Origin: Brucella anthropi_A
Lineage (GTDB): Bacteria > Pseudomonadota > Alphaproteobacteria > Rhizobiales > Rhizobiaceae
Reading direction: 5' to 3'
Length of the DNA: 64,000 nucleotides
NCBI RefSeq assembly: GCF_046630315.1
Contig: NZ_LQBD01000036.1
Coordinates: forward strand, 62,001-126,000
Made by a program: the position numbers and the translations under genes
Shown here: positions 44,965 to 53,437 of the stretch, one piece after another
Layout of the letters: each line of letters opens with the position of its first letter
Position numbering within the stretch: position 1 is the first letter of the stretch
Notes under the pieces: generated by a model
Told to the model about the DNA's origin: nothing
The model's input: the letters and a program-made list of their open reading frames with translations, nothing else
Database searches by the model: none

Positions 44965-45936
44965 ATGGCCCAGGACGCCGAAGCAATCATCGAACGCCGG
45001 AAATTGCGCAGAAAGCTGACGGTCTGGCGCGCAGCCTTCCTGCTTCTGATCGCAGCCCTGATTGCCGTTTTCGCCTTCTGGTCCCTGCGCGGCGCCAATT
45101 TCAGCCAGCCGCATATCGCCAAGGTTCGCATCGAGGGGACGATCTTCGAGAATGAGGAATTGCTGAAGCGTCTCGACAAGATTGGCCGGGACGATGCCGT
45201 CAAGGGCGTGATTCTGGTTCTCGATTCGCCCGGCGGAACGACGGTCGGCGGCGAGGCGATTTTCGATGCGGTGCGCAAGATTGCGGAGAAAAAGCCGGTC
45301 GTGACCCAGGTGGGCACGCTTGCCGCCTCCGCCGGCTATATGATTGCCAGTGCATCCGACCATATCATCGCGCGGCAGACATCCATCGTCGGCTCGATCG
45401 GGGTCCTGTTTCAATATCCCGACATTTCCAAGCTTCTCGACACCATCGGCGTGAAGGTCGAAACCATCAAATCCTCACCGCTCAAGGCGGAACCCAATTA
45501 TTTCAGTCCGGCCAGCGAAGAAGCCAAGGGCATGATCCGCAACATGATCATGGATTCCTATGCGTGGTTTGTGGATATTGTCGAAAAGCGCCGCTCATTC
45601 ACGCATGAACAGGCGCTGGCGCTGGCCAATGGGGCCGTGTTCACCGGACGGCAGGCGCTGGACAAGAAGCTGATCGACGGGTTGGGTGGCGAAGAAGAAG
45701 CCGTTGTCTGGCTTACGAGCAAGGGGCTGTCGAAAGACCTGCCGCGTCTGGAATGGAAACCGGTCAGCAGCGACACCGGCTTCTCGCTGCGCGATCTCAT
45801 CATTCATGCCGGTGCGCGCCTCATCGGCCTGCCGCAGGAAGCCGACGGCATGTTGAAGGAGATCGCACGGGAACGCATCTTTCTTGACGGACTTCTCTCG
45901 GTTTGGCACGTTGACGGTACGCCTGACGCGAATTGA
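44965..45936 (+). CDS. sppA: Signal peptide peptidase SppA (S49 family)
   Basis: An inner-membrane serine protease that degrades cleaved signal peptides. The 323-residue protein is the short, single-domain form. An N-terminal membrane helix (FLLLIAALIAVFAFWSL, about 27-43) precedes the protease domain with LDSPGGT (about 90-96), the nucleophile serine in TLAASAGYMIA (about 120-130) and SIVGSIGV. The catalytic lysine is expected in VETIKSSPLKAEP. It is followed by ihfB. Confidence 0.93.
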   Translation: MAQDAEAIIERRKLRRKLTVWRAAFLLLIAALIAVFAFWSLRGANFSQPHIAKVRIEGTIFENEELLKRLDKIGRDDAVKGVILVLDSPGGTTVGGEAIFDAVRKIAEKKPVVTQVGTLAASAGYMIASASDHIIARQTSIVGSIGVLFQYPDISKLLDTIGVKVETIKSSPLKAEPNYFSPASEEAKGMIRNMIMDSYAWFVDIVEKRRSFTHEQALALANGAVFTGRQALDKKLIDGLGGEEEAVVWLTSKGLSKDLPRLEWKPVSSDTGFSLRDLIIHAGARLIGLPQEADGMLKEIARERIFLDGLLSVWHVDGTPDAN

Positions 45937-46008
45937 CGCCAGCCGGGCACACGAACACCATCCGGCAGGCGCCGGATGAAACAGACAGAAGCACAGGGGT
46001 TTAAAGCC

Positions 46009-46293
46009 GTGATCAAATCGGAACTCGTTCAGATTATCGCCAGCCGCAATCCGCATCTCTTTCAACGCGATGTCGAAAACATCGTGGGCGCGGTATTCGA
46101 CGAGATCACAAACGCCCTTGCCGAAGGCAATCGCGTTGAACTGCGGGGCTTCGGCGCCTTTTCGGTGAAAAACCGCCCGGCACGCAGCGGCCGCAATCCG
46201 CGCACCGGCGAAACGGTAGACGTGGAAGAAAAGTGGGTGCCCTTCTTCAAGACCGGCAAGGAACTGCGCGACCGTCTCAACTGCGCAGTCTGA
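46009..46293 (+). CDS. ihfB: Integration host factor subunit beta
   Basis: A DNA-bending nucleoid protein that pairs with IhfA. The 94-residue protein matches the HU/IHF family: KSELVQIIASRNPHL at the start, the DNA-arm GFGAFSVKNRPARSGRNPRTGE with the intercalating Pro (about 46-67). GTG at 46009 gives the normal IHF-beta start MIKSEL; the frame is open upstream (ATG 45976). IHF often aids sigma-54 promoters, which fits rpoN nearby only as context. Confidence 0.94.
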   Translation: MIKSELVQIIASRNPHLFQRDVENIVGAVFDEITNALAEGNRVELRGFGAFSVKNRPARSGRNPRTGETVDVEEKWVPFFKTGKELRDRLNCAV

Positions 46294-46301
46294 TCGACAT
46301 C

Positions 46302-46625
46302 ATGGCGGCAAAACGCATCATCGCCATCATTGTTCTCGTGCCGCTTGCAGTGGTTTTGATCGCATTGTCCGTGGCCAATCGCGCATCGGTGCAATTGACG
46401 ATCGATCCGTTCAATCCGGGCAATCCGGCGCTGTCCTATAATGCGCCCTTGTTCCTGTGGCTGTTCGGTGCGCTTCTTGTCGGTGTCGTCATCGGCTCTC
46501 TGGTGACATGGCTCACGCAGGGCAAGCATCGCCGCAAGGAACGCATGTACAAACAGGAAGCCGCGCGCCTCCTGGAACGCAACACTGCCGCCGAAAAACG
46601 CAATATACCGGCAGCGAACGCCTGA
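46302..46625 (+). CDS. LapA-like (DUF1049) inner-membrane protein
   Basis: A 107-residue protein with two transmembrane helices (IIAIIVLVPLAVVLIALSV, about 5-23, and LFLWLFGALLVGVVIGSLVTW, about 50-70) and a charged C-terminal tail (HRRKERMYKQEAARLLERN), the LapA pattern. LapA-type proteins take part in lipopolysaccharide assembly control; the link is inferred. It starts 9 bases after ihfB, as in other alphaproteobacteria, and ends in a terminator. Confidence 0.85.
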   Translation: MAAKRIIAIIVLVPLAVVLIALSVANRASVQLTIDPFNPGNPALSYNAPLFLWLFGALLVGVVIGSLVTWLTQGKHRRKERMYKQEAARLLERNTAAEKRNIPAANA

Positions 46626-46642
46626 AAGCCCCGCCCTTCCCG

Positions 46643-46669
46643 AACCCGGAAGCAAAACTTCCGGGTTTT
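46643..46669 (+). terminator. Rho-independent terminator after the LapA-like gene
   Basis: AACCCGGAAG and CTTCCGGGTT pair perfectly around CAAAA, with TTC after the stem. It lies 18 bases after the stop codon. Confidence 0.85.
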
Positions 46670-46772
46670 CAAGCCTTGAAACGCCATTTGGCGCGATTGA
46701 ACGTCGTTTTCCCCTTCCCCACCGCTTCTGTTTATCCTACCTAGACCCCAATCACGATGATTGGAGTTTCGG

Positions 46773-47897
46773 GTGAAAGCGCCAAAGGGAAAAGGCAAAA
46801 AGCCGTCGGGCGGCAAGCAGGACCGTGGTTTCGAGCGCGCGAGACATGATGCGCCGCGCCCGGAAGGCAAATTTGACAATAAAGGCTCGTCTTTCAAAAA
46901 GCCGCGCCCGCAATTCGCCAAGGCCGCACCCAAGCCCCTGGATGAAAAGCCCGCCGCTCCGCTGCGCGAAATCAAGCCTTATGCCGGTGCGCGTCCGGGA
47001 GAAAGACTGCCGCTCATCCTCGAAACGGAACCCTCGACCGATTATGCGCTGCTTGACAGCGGCAACGGGCTGAAGCTGGAGCAATACGGCCCCTATCGGA
47101 TCGTGCGCCCGGAAGGGCAGGCGATCTGGCTGCCAAGCCTGCCGCAAAAAGAGTGGGATCAGGCCGATGCAATCTTCACCGGCAATACCGACGAGGAAGG
47201 CATCGGGCGCTGGGCGTTTCCCAAAGTGCCGCTCGGCGAAACATGGCCGATGCAGCATGACGGCATTTCCTTTCATGGCCGTTTCACCTCGTTTCGCCAT
47301 GTCGGCGTATTTCCCGAACAGGCGGCCCATTGGTCTTATATGGATGGGCTTATCCGCGAGGGGGTAAAATCCGGACGCAGCGTGAAGGTGCTCAATCTTT
47401 TCGGCTATACGGGTCTTGCCTCTTTGGTGGCAGCGCGTGCGGGCGCCGAAGTGACCCATGTGGACGCATCCAGGAAAGCCATTCTCTGGGCGCGTGAAAA
47501 CCAGGAAATGGCCGGGCTTTCCGACAAGCCGATCCGTTGGATCTGCGAAGACGCGATGAAATTCGTGCAGCGCGAGGAGCGGCGCGGCAGCTTCTATGAC
47601 ATCATCCTGCTCGATCCGCCTGCCTATGGGCGCGGCCCAAGCGGCGAGGTCTGGCAGCTGTTCGAGCACCTGCCCGCCATGGTCGATACCTGCCGCTCGA
47701 TCCTGACGCCGAAGCCGCTCGCCGTCATCCTGACCGCCTATTCGATCCGCGCCTCCTTCTTCGCCATTCACGAACTGATGCGTGATCGTTTCACAGGCCT
47801 TGGCGGCACGGTCGAATCGGGCGAACTTATCCTGCGCGAACGGGCGGCAGGACGCGCACTTTCCACTTCCATGTTCAGCCGCTGGGTAGCCAAATGA
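46773..47897 (+). CDS. Class I SAM-dependent RNA methyltransferase (RlmI-like)
   Basis: A 374-residue methyltransferase. A lysine/arginine-rich N-terminus (about 1-75, KGKGKKPSGGKQ and repeated FKKPRP) is followed by a catalytic domain with the AdoMet-binding VLNLFGYTGLASLVAARAGA (about 203-222) and LLDPPAYGRGPSGE (about 278). This build matches 23S rRNA cytosine methyltransferases; the target is inferred. GTG at 46773 was chosen because GGAG stands six bases before it. The stop codon overlaps the next start (ATGA). Confidence 0.85.
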   Translation: MKAPKGKGKKPSGGKQDRGFERARHDAPRPEGKFDNKGSSFKKPRPQFAKAAPKPLDEKPAAPLREIKPYAGARPGERLPLILETEPSTDYALLDSGNGLKLEQYGPYRIVRPEGQAIWLPSLPQKEWDQADAIFTGNTDEEGIGRWAFPKVPLGETWPMQHDGISFHGRFTSFRHVGVFPEQAAHWSYMDGLIREGVKSGRSVKVLNLFGYTGLASLVAARAGAEVTHVDASRKAILWARENQEMAGLSDKPIRWICEDAMKFVQREERRGSFYDIILLDPPAYGRGPSGEVWQLFEHLPAMVDTCRSILTPKPLAVILTAYSIRASFFAIHELMRDRFTGLGGTVESGELILRERAAGRALSTSMFSRWVAK

Positions 47898-48757
47898 GCC
47901 GTGACGACGATTTTTCCAAAAGCCCGCGGGTGGGACAGGTCAAGGAAGTTACCAGCCTCACCAACCCGATCGTGAAGGATCTGCGCTCGCTTGCGCTGAA
48001 GAAATTCCGCGACCAGCAGGGCGTGTTTCTAGCCGAAGGGCTGAAGCTCGTCATCGACGCGCTGGAACAGGACTGGCGCATCAAGACGCTGGTTTTCGCC
48101 AAGTCAGGCAAGGGCAACAAAATGGTGGAGCAGGTTGCCGCCCGCACCTTCGCCAAGGGCGGACTGGTGCTGGAAGTGACCGAAAAGATCATGGCTGCCA
48201 TCACCCGCCGCGACAATCCGCAAATGGTGGTTGGTGTTTTCGAGCAGCAATATCGCCCGCTTGCAAGCCTCAAGCCAAAGAACAATGACGTTTATATCGC
48301 GCTCGACCGCGTGCGCGACCCCGGCAATCTGGGCACCGTCATCCGTACCGCCGATGCGGTGGGCGCCAAGGGCGTGATCCTGATCGGCGACACCACCGAT
48401 CCCTATTCGCTCGAAACCGTGCGCGCCACCATGGGGTCGGTCTTTTCCATGCCGCTCTACAAGGTGGCGGAAGCCGATTTCCTCAACTGGCGCAAGGGTT
48501 TTTCCGGCCTTGTGGTCGGCACCCATCTCAAGGGCGCCGTCGATTACCGCACCATTGCCTATGCCGGCAAGCCGGTCATGCTGATGATGGGCAACGAGCA
48601 GCAGGGCTTGCCCGACAGTCTTGCCGCTGCATGCGACAAGCTTGCCCGCATTCCGCAGGCAGGCCGGGCGGATTCGCTCAATCTCGCAATTGCCACCGGC
48701 GTCATGCTTTATGAAATCCGTCGCGACGCACTCACGCTCGATGAAAGGGCTACCTGA
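47894..48757 (+). CDS. TrmH/SpoU-family RNA 2'-O-methyltransferase
   Basis: A 287-residue SPOUT methyltransferase. An N-terminal RNA-binding domain with FLAEGLKLVIDAL (about 48-60) is followed by the knot domain: LDRVRDPGNLGTVIRTADAVGA (motif 1, about 138-159), MLMMGNEQQGLP (motif 2) and IPQAGRADSLNLAIATGVMLYE (motif 3). It probably methylates a ribosomal or transfer RNA ribose; the site is unknown. It overlaps the preceding methyltransferase gene by four bases and lspA by one. Confidence 0.92.
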   Translation: MSRDDDFSKSPRVGQVKEVTSLTNPIVKDLRSLALKKFRDQQGVFLAEGLKLVIDALEQDWRIKTLVFAKSGKGNKMVEQVAARTFAKGGLVLEVTEKIMAAITRRDNPQMVVGVFEQQYRPLASLKPKNNDVYIALDRVRDPGNLGTVIRTADAVGAKGVILIGDTTDPYSLETVRATMGSVFSMPLYKVAEADFLNWRKGFSGLVVGTHLKGAVDYRTIAYAGKPVMLMMGNEQQGLPDSLAAACDKLARIPQAGRADSLNLAIATGVMLYEIRRDALTLDERAT

Positions 48758-49239
48758 TGAAGCGGCATGCGGTCTGGCCCTCGCTTTTCGTTGTCATATT
48801 CACCATATTGATCGACCAGGGCGTCAAGCATCTGGTGGAAACGCGGATGGGCTATGGCCAGCAGATCGACCTGTTGCCATTCCTCGCATTGTTCCGGACG
48901 CACAATGAAGGCATCGCCTTTTCCATGCTGGCATGGCTGCATGATTGGGGACTGGTCGCAATCACCGCGACAGTCATCGCATTCGTGCTTTACCTGTGGT
49001 GGACCAATGCGCCGGACCGCATCTTTGCCCGCTATGGCTTTGCCCTTGTCATCGGCGGGGCCATCGGCAATCTCATCGACCGTGTGATGAACGGCTATGT
49101 CGTGGACTATATTCTGTTCCATCTGCCGACATGGTCATTTGCTGTTTTCAACCTTGCCGACACATTCATTACCATCGGCGCCGGCCTCATCATTCTGGAA
49201 GAGTTTCTTGGCTGGCGACGCGAAAGGACTGCCCGCTAA
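48757..49239 (+). CDS. lspA: Lipoprotein signal peptidase (signal peptidase II)
   Basis: It cleaves the signal peptides of prolipoproteins in the inner membrane. The 160-residue protein has four transmembrane helices and both catalytic aspartates: GGAIGNLIDRVMNGYVVDYI (about 107-126) and FNLADTFITIGAGLI (about 131-145). The start overlaps the preceding stop codon by one base. Confidence 0.95.
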   Translation: MKRHAVWPSLFVVIFTILIDQGVKHLVETRMGYGQQIDLLPFLALFRTHNEGIAFSMLAWLHDWGLVAITATVIAFVLYLWWTNAPDRIFARYGFALVIGGAIGNLIDRVMNGYVVDYILFHLPTWSFAVFNLADTFITIGAGLIILEEFLGWRRERTAR

Positions 49240-49516
49240 TTTTGGGCGGCTTGAACAGTTTCAGTCTTTTGCATAATTTGATCTTGTGAAATTGAAAGCT
49301 TTTTGAAGAGGATAAGGTCCGACCACCCGGAATGACACATTGGTGACATGCTTCTGTCATCGTCGCGTAGCACTGAATCTGTACTGCTTCGACCGAGCCG
49401 GACGTCCGTTCATGCGATCAGACCGGACGAGAATTCGGAATAAGTTAGCTTTTACTGAAATATCAGTGGGAAAGCCGTTCAGGAATACGTGAAAAGACAA
49501 ATCAGGAGCCATCATC

Positions 49517-50410
49517 ATGACAGAACTGCTTGGAATGGACCAGCAAATCATTGATGATACGGTCATGTCAGGCTTAGAAGCACAACAGGCGCTGTTCGCG
49601 TCCAACGGCGACCCCATCGTTCTGGGGCGTATCGGATCGCTGGAAGTACGGCTTGCAAATTCACGCGAGGCCATCGAGGCCGCGCAGGAATTGCGGTTCC
49701 GTGTTTTCTTCGATGAAATGGGCGCGCGTCGCGAAAACATCGAAGCCGTGGAGCTGCGTGATGCCGACCGCTTCGATGCGATTTGTGACCATCTTCTGGT
49801 CTATGACACGGCTCTGCCCGTGCCCGATCATCAGCAGATCGTCGGCACCTACCGGCTGATGCGCAGCGATCAGGCGGAAAAGGCGCTCGGCTTTTATTCG
49901 GCCGACGAATATGACGTGCAGCGTCTTGCTCTTTCGCGCCCGAACCTTCGCCTGCTTGAGCTGGGGCGCTCCTGCGTGAAGGCGGAATATCGTTCCAAGC
50001 GCACCGTCGAGCTTCTGTGGCAGGGGGCATGGGCCTATTGCCGCCGCCATTCCATCGATGTGATGTTCGGCTGTGCTTCATTCCACGGTGCTGTGCCTGC
50101 CGCGCACGCGCTCGGCCTGTCGTTCCTTCACCATAATTGCCGCGCCGCGGATGACTGGGACGTCTGTGCCCTGCCCCACCGCTATCAGGCCATGGACCTG
50201 ATGCCAAAGGAAGCGATCAACAACAAGGTTGCGCTTTTCTCCATGCCGCCTCTGGTGAAGGGATATCTGCGTCTCGGTGCGATGATCGGGGATGGCGCGG
50301 TGATCGATGAAGCCTTCGGCACGACCGATGTGTTCATCATCCTGCCCATCGAGCGCATTTCCAGCCGCTACATTACTTATTACGGCGCGGAAGCGAACCG
50401 CTTCGTTTAG
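49517..50410 (+). CDS. olsB: L-ornithine N(alpha)-acyltransferase OlsB
   Basis: It joins ornithine and a 3-hydroxyacyl-ACP to give lyso-ornithine lipid, a phosphorus-free membrane lipid. The 297-residue GNAT-type protein has the OlsB blocks EIQAAQELRFRVFFDEMGA, LELGRSCVKAEYRSKRTVELLW and FGCASFHGAVPAAHALGLSFLH. The partner acyltransferase OlsA is not in this window, so ornithine-lipid synthesis is split here, unlike Sinorhizobium. A family A repeat starts at its stop codon. Confidence 0.92.
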   Translation: MTELLGMDQQIIDDTVMSGLEAQQALFASNGDPIVLGRIGSLEVRLANSREAIEAAQELRFRVFFDEMGARRENIEAVELRDADRFDAICDHLLVYDTALPVPDHQQIVGTYRLMRSDQAEKALGFYSADEYDVQRLALSRPNLRLLELGRSCVKAEYRSKRTVELLWQGAWAYCRRHSIDVMFGCASFHGAVPAAHALGLSFLHHNCRAADDWDVCALPHRYQAMDLMPKEAINNKVALFSMPPLVKGYLRLGAMIGDGAVIDEAFGTTDVFIILPIERISSRYITYYGAEANRFV

Positions 50411-50513
50411 AGCATTTCCAGCAAAAGTGCGAAGCGGTTTTGCGTCGGATAATGCGTGAAAACAAATAGATAGAGCGGTTCCGACGATTCCATTTAAACC
50501 GGAACCGCTCTAG
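50409..50513 (-). repeat. Dispersed palindromic intergenic repeat, family A, full copy (reverse)
   Basis: In minus-strand orientation: AGAGCGGTTCCGG...GGAACCGCTCT, then ATTTGTTTTCACGCAT, then TTATCCGACGCAAAACCGC and TTTTGCTGGAAATGCTCT. It lies between olsB and mutS in opposite orientation to the copies at 37016 and 38235. Confidence 0.8.
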
Positions 50514-50549
50514 TCTGTCAAAGGGGCGAAGGGTGAGGGTTCGGAAACC

Positions 50550-53282
50550 TCACGCCTTTCCGGCCAGTTCCTTCAATTTGTAGATCAGGTCCAGTGCTTC
50601 GCGCGGCGTCAGCTCATCCGGGCTGATGGCAGCGACCGCCCTGGCCAGATCACTGTCCTTCGCCTGAAGCTGCGGCTTCGGCTTTTCCTGTTGCAAGGCG
50701 ACGGAGAACAGCGGCAGATCATCGATCAGCTTATCCGCCTTGCCGGAAGTTTCGCCGGCCTCCAGCTGATGCAGCACATCGCGCGCGCGATTGACCACCG
50801 CTTCAGGCAGCCCGGCCAGACGCGCCACCTGCACGCCATAGGAACGGTCGGCGGCACCTTTCGCCACTTCATGCAGGAAAACGACGTCATTGTCCCATTC
50901 CTTGACCCGCATGGTGACATTGGAAAGCCGCTCCAGCTTTTCCGAAAGCGCCGTCATTTCATGGAAATGCGTGGCAAACAGCGCACGGCAACGGTTCTTC
51001 TCATGCAGATATTCGACGGCCGCCCAGGCGATGGAAAGCCCGTCGAACGTCGCCGTACCGCGCCCGATCTCATCGAGGATCACCAGAGAGCGCTCGCCCG
51101 CCTGATTGAGGATCGCAGCCGTTTCCACCATTTCGACCATGAAGGTCGAGCGCCCGCGCGCCAGATCGTCGGAAGCACCGACGCGGCTGAACAGCCGGTC
51201 CACGACACCGATCCGTGCGGAACCGGCAGGCACGAAGGAGCCCATCTGCGCAAGAATAGCGATCAGCGCATTCTGGCGCAGGAAGGTCGATTTACCGCCC
51301 ATGTTGGGGCCGGTCAGGAGCCAGATCGCGCCATTGCCGCCGTCCGTTTGCGGCGAGAGATCGCAATCATTGGCGACAAACGGATTGGCGGCCTGACGCC
51401 GCAGCGCCTGTTCGACAACCGGGTGGCGACCGGCAACAATGTTGAAGGACAGGCTGTCATCGACCTGCGGGCGGCAATAGCCCTGCTCTTCCGCCAGCAC
51501 GGCCAGCGCCGCGGACACATCGAACACCGCAAGCGCCGATGCGGCGGCCCGAATATTGTCGGCATGGGAGACGGCTTCCGCCGTCAGTTCCTCGAACACG
51601 GCAAGCTCGATCGACAATGCGCGGTCGGCGGCATTGGCGATCTTGCTTTCCAGTTCCGCCAGTTCGGTGGTGGTGAAGCGCATGGCATTGGCCATGGTCT
51701 GGCGATGGATGAAGCGGCCCTTGGCTTCATCCGTATCCGTCATCGCCCCGGCATTGTTGGCCGTCACCTCGATAAAATAGCCAAGCACATTGTTGTGCTT
51801 GATCTTGAGCGACCGGATGCCGGTCTCTTCGATATAATCGGCCTGAAGACCGGCGATCACCCGGCGCGACTGGTCGCGCAAGGCCCGCATTTCATCGAGT
51901 TCGCCATTATAGCCTTCACGCACGAAACCGCCATCGCGTTTGAGGAGCGGCAGTTCATCGGCCAGCGCCCGGTCGAGATGCGCGGTGAAAACGGCAGGCA
52001 TGGCGCTGACGGCATCGCGCGCCTGCGCCAGTTCGTCGGGCAGCAAGGCACCTTCCAAAAGGCTTGCAATGACATGCGCGGCCTCGAAACCACGCGCAAG
52101 CGCGCCCAGATCGCGCGGCCCGCCGCGCCCGACAGCCAGCCGCGACAGGGCGCGCGGCATATCCGGCACGCCTTTCAGTTCCGCCCGCATGGCCTGGCAG
52201 AGCGTCGGCTCGCTCAGGAACCAGGAAACGGAATCAAGCCGCAGCGCGATCTGCTTCGGGCTGGTGAGCGGCGCCGTCAGCCGTTCGGCAAGAAGCCGGG
52301 CACCGCCGCCCGTTACCGTGCGGTCAACGGCTTTCAAAAGGCTCCCATCGCGGTTGCCCGACATGGTACGCGCCAGTTCCAGACTGGCGCGCGTGGCCGG
52401 GTCGATAAAAAGCGTGCCACCCTCATGTTCGCGTTCAGGCCGCATCAGGGGCGGACGCTCGGAGATCTGCGTCTTTTCAATATAGGCGATTGCGCCGGAA
52501 ATGGCGGAAAGTTCCGGACGGCTGAACTGGCCGAAACCATCCAGTGTCGCCACGTTGAAATAGCGCTGGATGCGCGCTTGCGCCGCTGCACTGTCGAAAA
52601 GCGTTGCCGGTTGCGGCGTCACCGCCTTGCCGACCAGATCGAAGACCGGGCGCAGTTCTTCATCATGGAAGGCGCTGTCGGCCACGACCAGTTCACGCGG
52701 GTCCACGCGCATGATGTCGGCAAAGAGCCGGTCGGACGTGGTTTCCGCCACACGGAAGGTTCCGGTCGAAATATCGATCCAGGCAAGCGCCAACGCATCG
52801 TCGCCGCGCGTGCGCCCCATGGCCATCAGGAAATTGGCTTCCGCCGGGTCCAGCAGCTTTTCCTCGGTCAGCGTTCCGGGCGTGACGAGACGGATCACAT
52901 CGCGCTTCACCACCGATTTCGAGCCGCGCTTCTTCGCCTCCGCCGGGTCTTCCACCTGTTCGCAGACCGCGACGCGATAGCCCTTGGCAATCAGCTTTTG
53001 CAGATAGTCGTCGGCGGCATGGACCGGCACGCCGCACATGGGAATATCCTCACCCAGATGCTTGCCGCGCTTGGTAAGCGTGATGCCGAGCGCGGCGGAA
53101 GCCTCCACGGCGTCATTGAAGAACAGCTCGTAAAAATCGCCCATGCGATAGAAGAGCAGCGAATCGGCATTCGCCGCCTTGATCTCGATATATTGCTCCA
53201 TCATGGGCGTCAGGCGAACGGGCGCTGCCTCGGCGGCATTGTCTTCCGCTTCCAAGCTGTGTTCGTTCACCGTCGTTTCCAT
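50550..53282 (-). CDS. mutS: DNA mismatch repair protein MutS
   Basis: It recognises mispairs and starts methyl-independent mismatch repair with MutL. The 910-residue protein has the mismatch-binding FYELF (about 50, phenylalanine and glutamate intact), connector and lever domains, Walker A LLTGPNMGGKSTFLRQNA (about 655-672), Walker B SLVILDEIGRGTATFDG and the dimerising helix near the C-terminus. It is divergent from maeB. Confidence 0.96.
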   Translation of the reverse strand: METTVNEHSLEAEDNAAEAAPVRLTPMMEQYIEIKAANADSLLFYRMGDFYELFFNDAVEASAALGITLTKRGKHLGEDIPMCGVPVHAADDYLQKLIAKGYRVAVCEQVEDPAEAKKRGSKSVVKRDVIRLVTPGTLTEEKLLDPAEANFLMAMGRTRGDDALALAWIDISTGTFRVAETTSDRLFADIMRVDPRELVVADSAFHDEELRPVFDLVGKAVTPQPATLFDSAAAQARIQRYFNVATLDGFGQFSRPELSAISGAIAYIEKTQISERPPLMRPEREHEGGTLFIDPATRASLELARTMSGNRDGSLLKAVDRTVTGGGARLLAERLTAPLTSPKQIALRLDSVSWFLSEPTLCQAMRAELKGVPDMPRALSRLAVGRGGPRDLGALARGFEAAHVIASLLEGALLPDELAQARDAVSAMPAVFTAHLDRALADELPLLKRDGGFVREGYNGELDEMRALRDQSRRVIAGLQADYIEETGIRSLKIKHNNVLGYFIEVTANNAGAMTDTDEAKGRFIHRQTMANAMRFTTTELAELESKIANAADRALSIELAVFEELTAEAVSHADNIRAAASALAVFDVSAALAVLAEEQGYCRPQVDDSLSFNIVAGRHPVVEQALRRQAANPFVANDCDLSPQTDGGNGAIWLLTGPNMGGKSTFLRQNALIAILAQMGSFVPAGSARIGVVDRLFSRVGASDDLARGRSTFMVEMVETAAILNQAGERSLVILDEIGRGTATFDGLSIAWAAVEYLHEKNRCRALFATHFHEMTALSEKLERLSNVTMRVKEWDNDVVFLHEVAKGAADRSYGVQVARLAGLPEAVVNRARDVLHQLEAGETSGKADKLIDDLPLFSVALQQEKPKPQLQAKDSDLARAVAAISPDELTPREALDLIYKLKELAGKA

Positions 53283-53437
53283 CTGAAAACCTTCATTTAT
53301 TGCTTAGCCAGCAAGGCTAAAGTTATAAAATTTCGTATTCCATCGCTTTTGGATGAATATCTATTCCTCGAAGCACTGTTTACACAATGCGTGACTGGCG
53401 CTATCGAGGTTCTCCCGCAGATGAAACCGGAGGGAAC

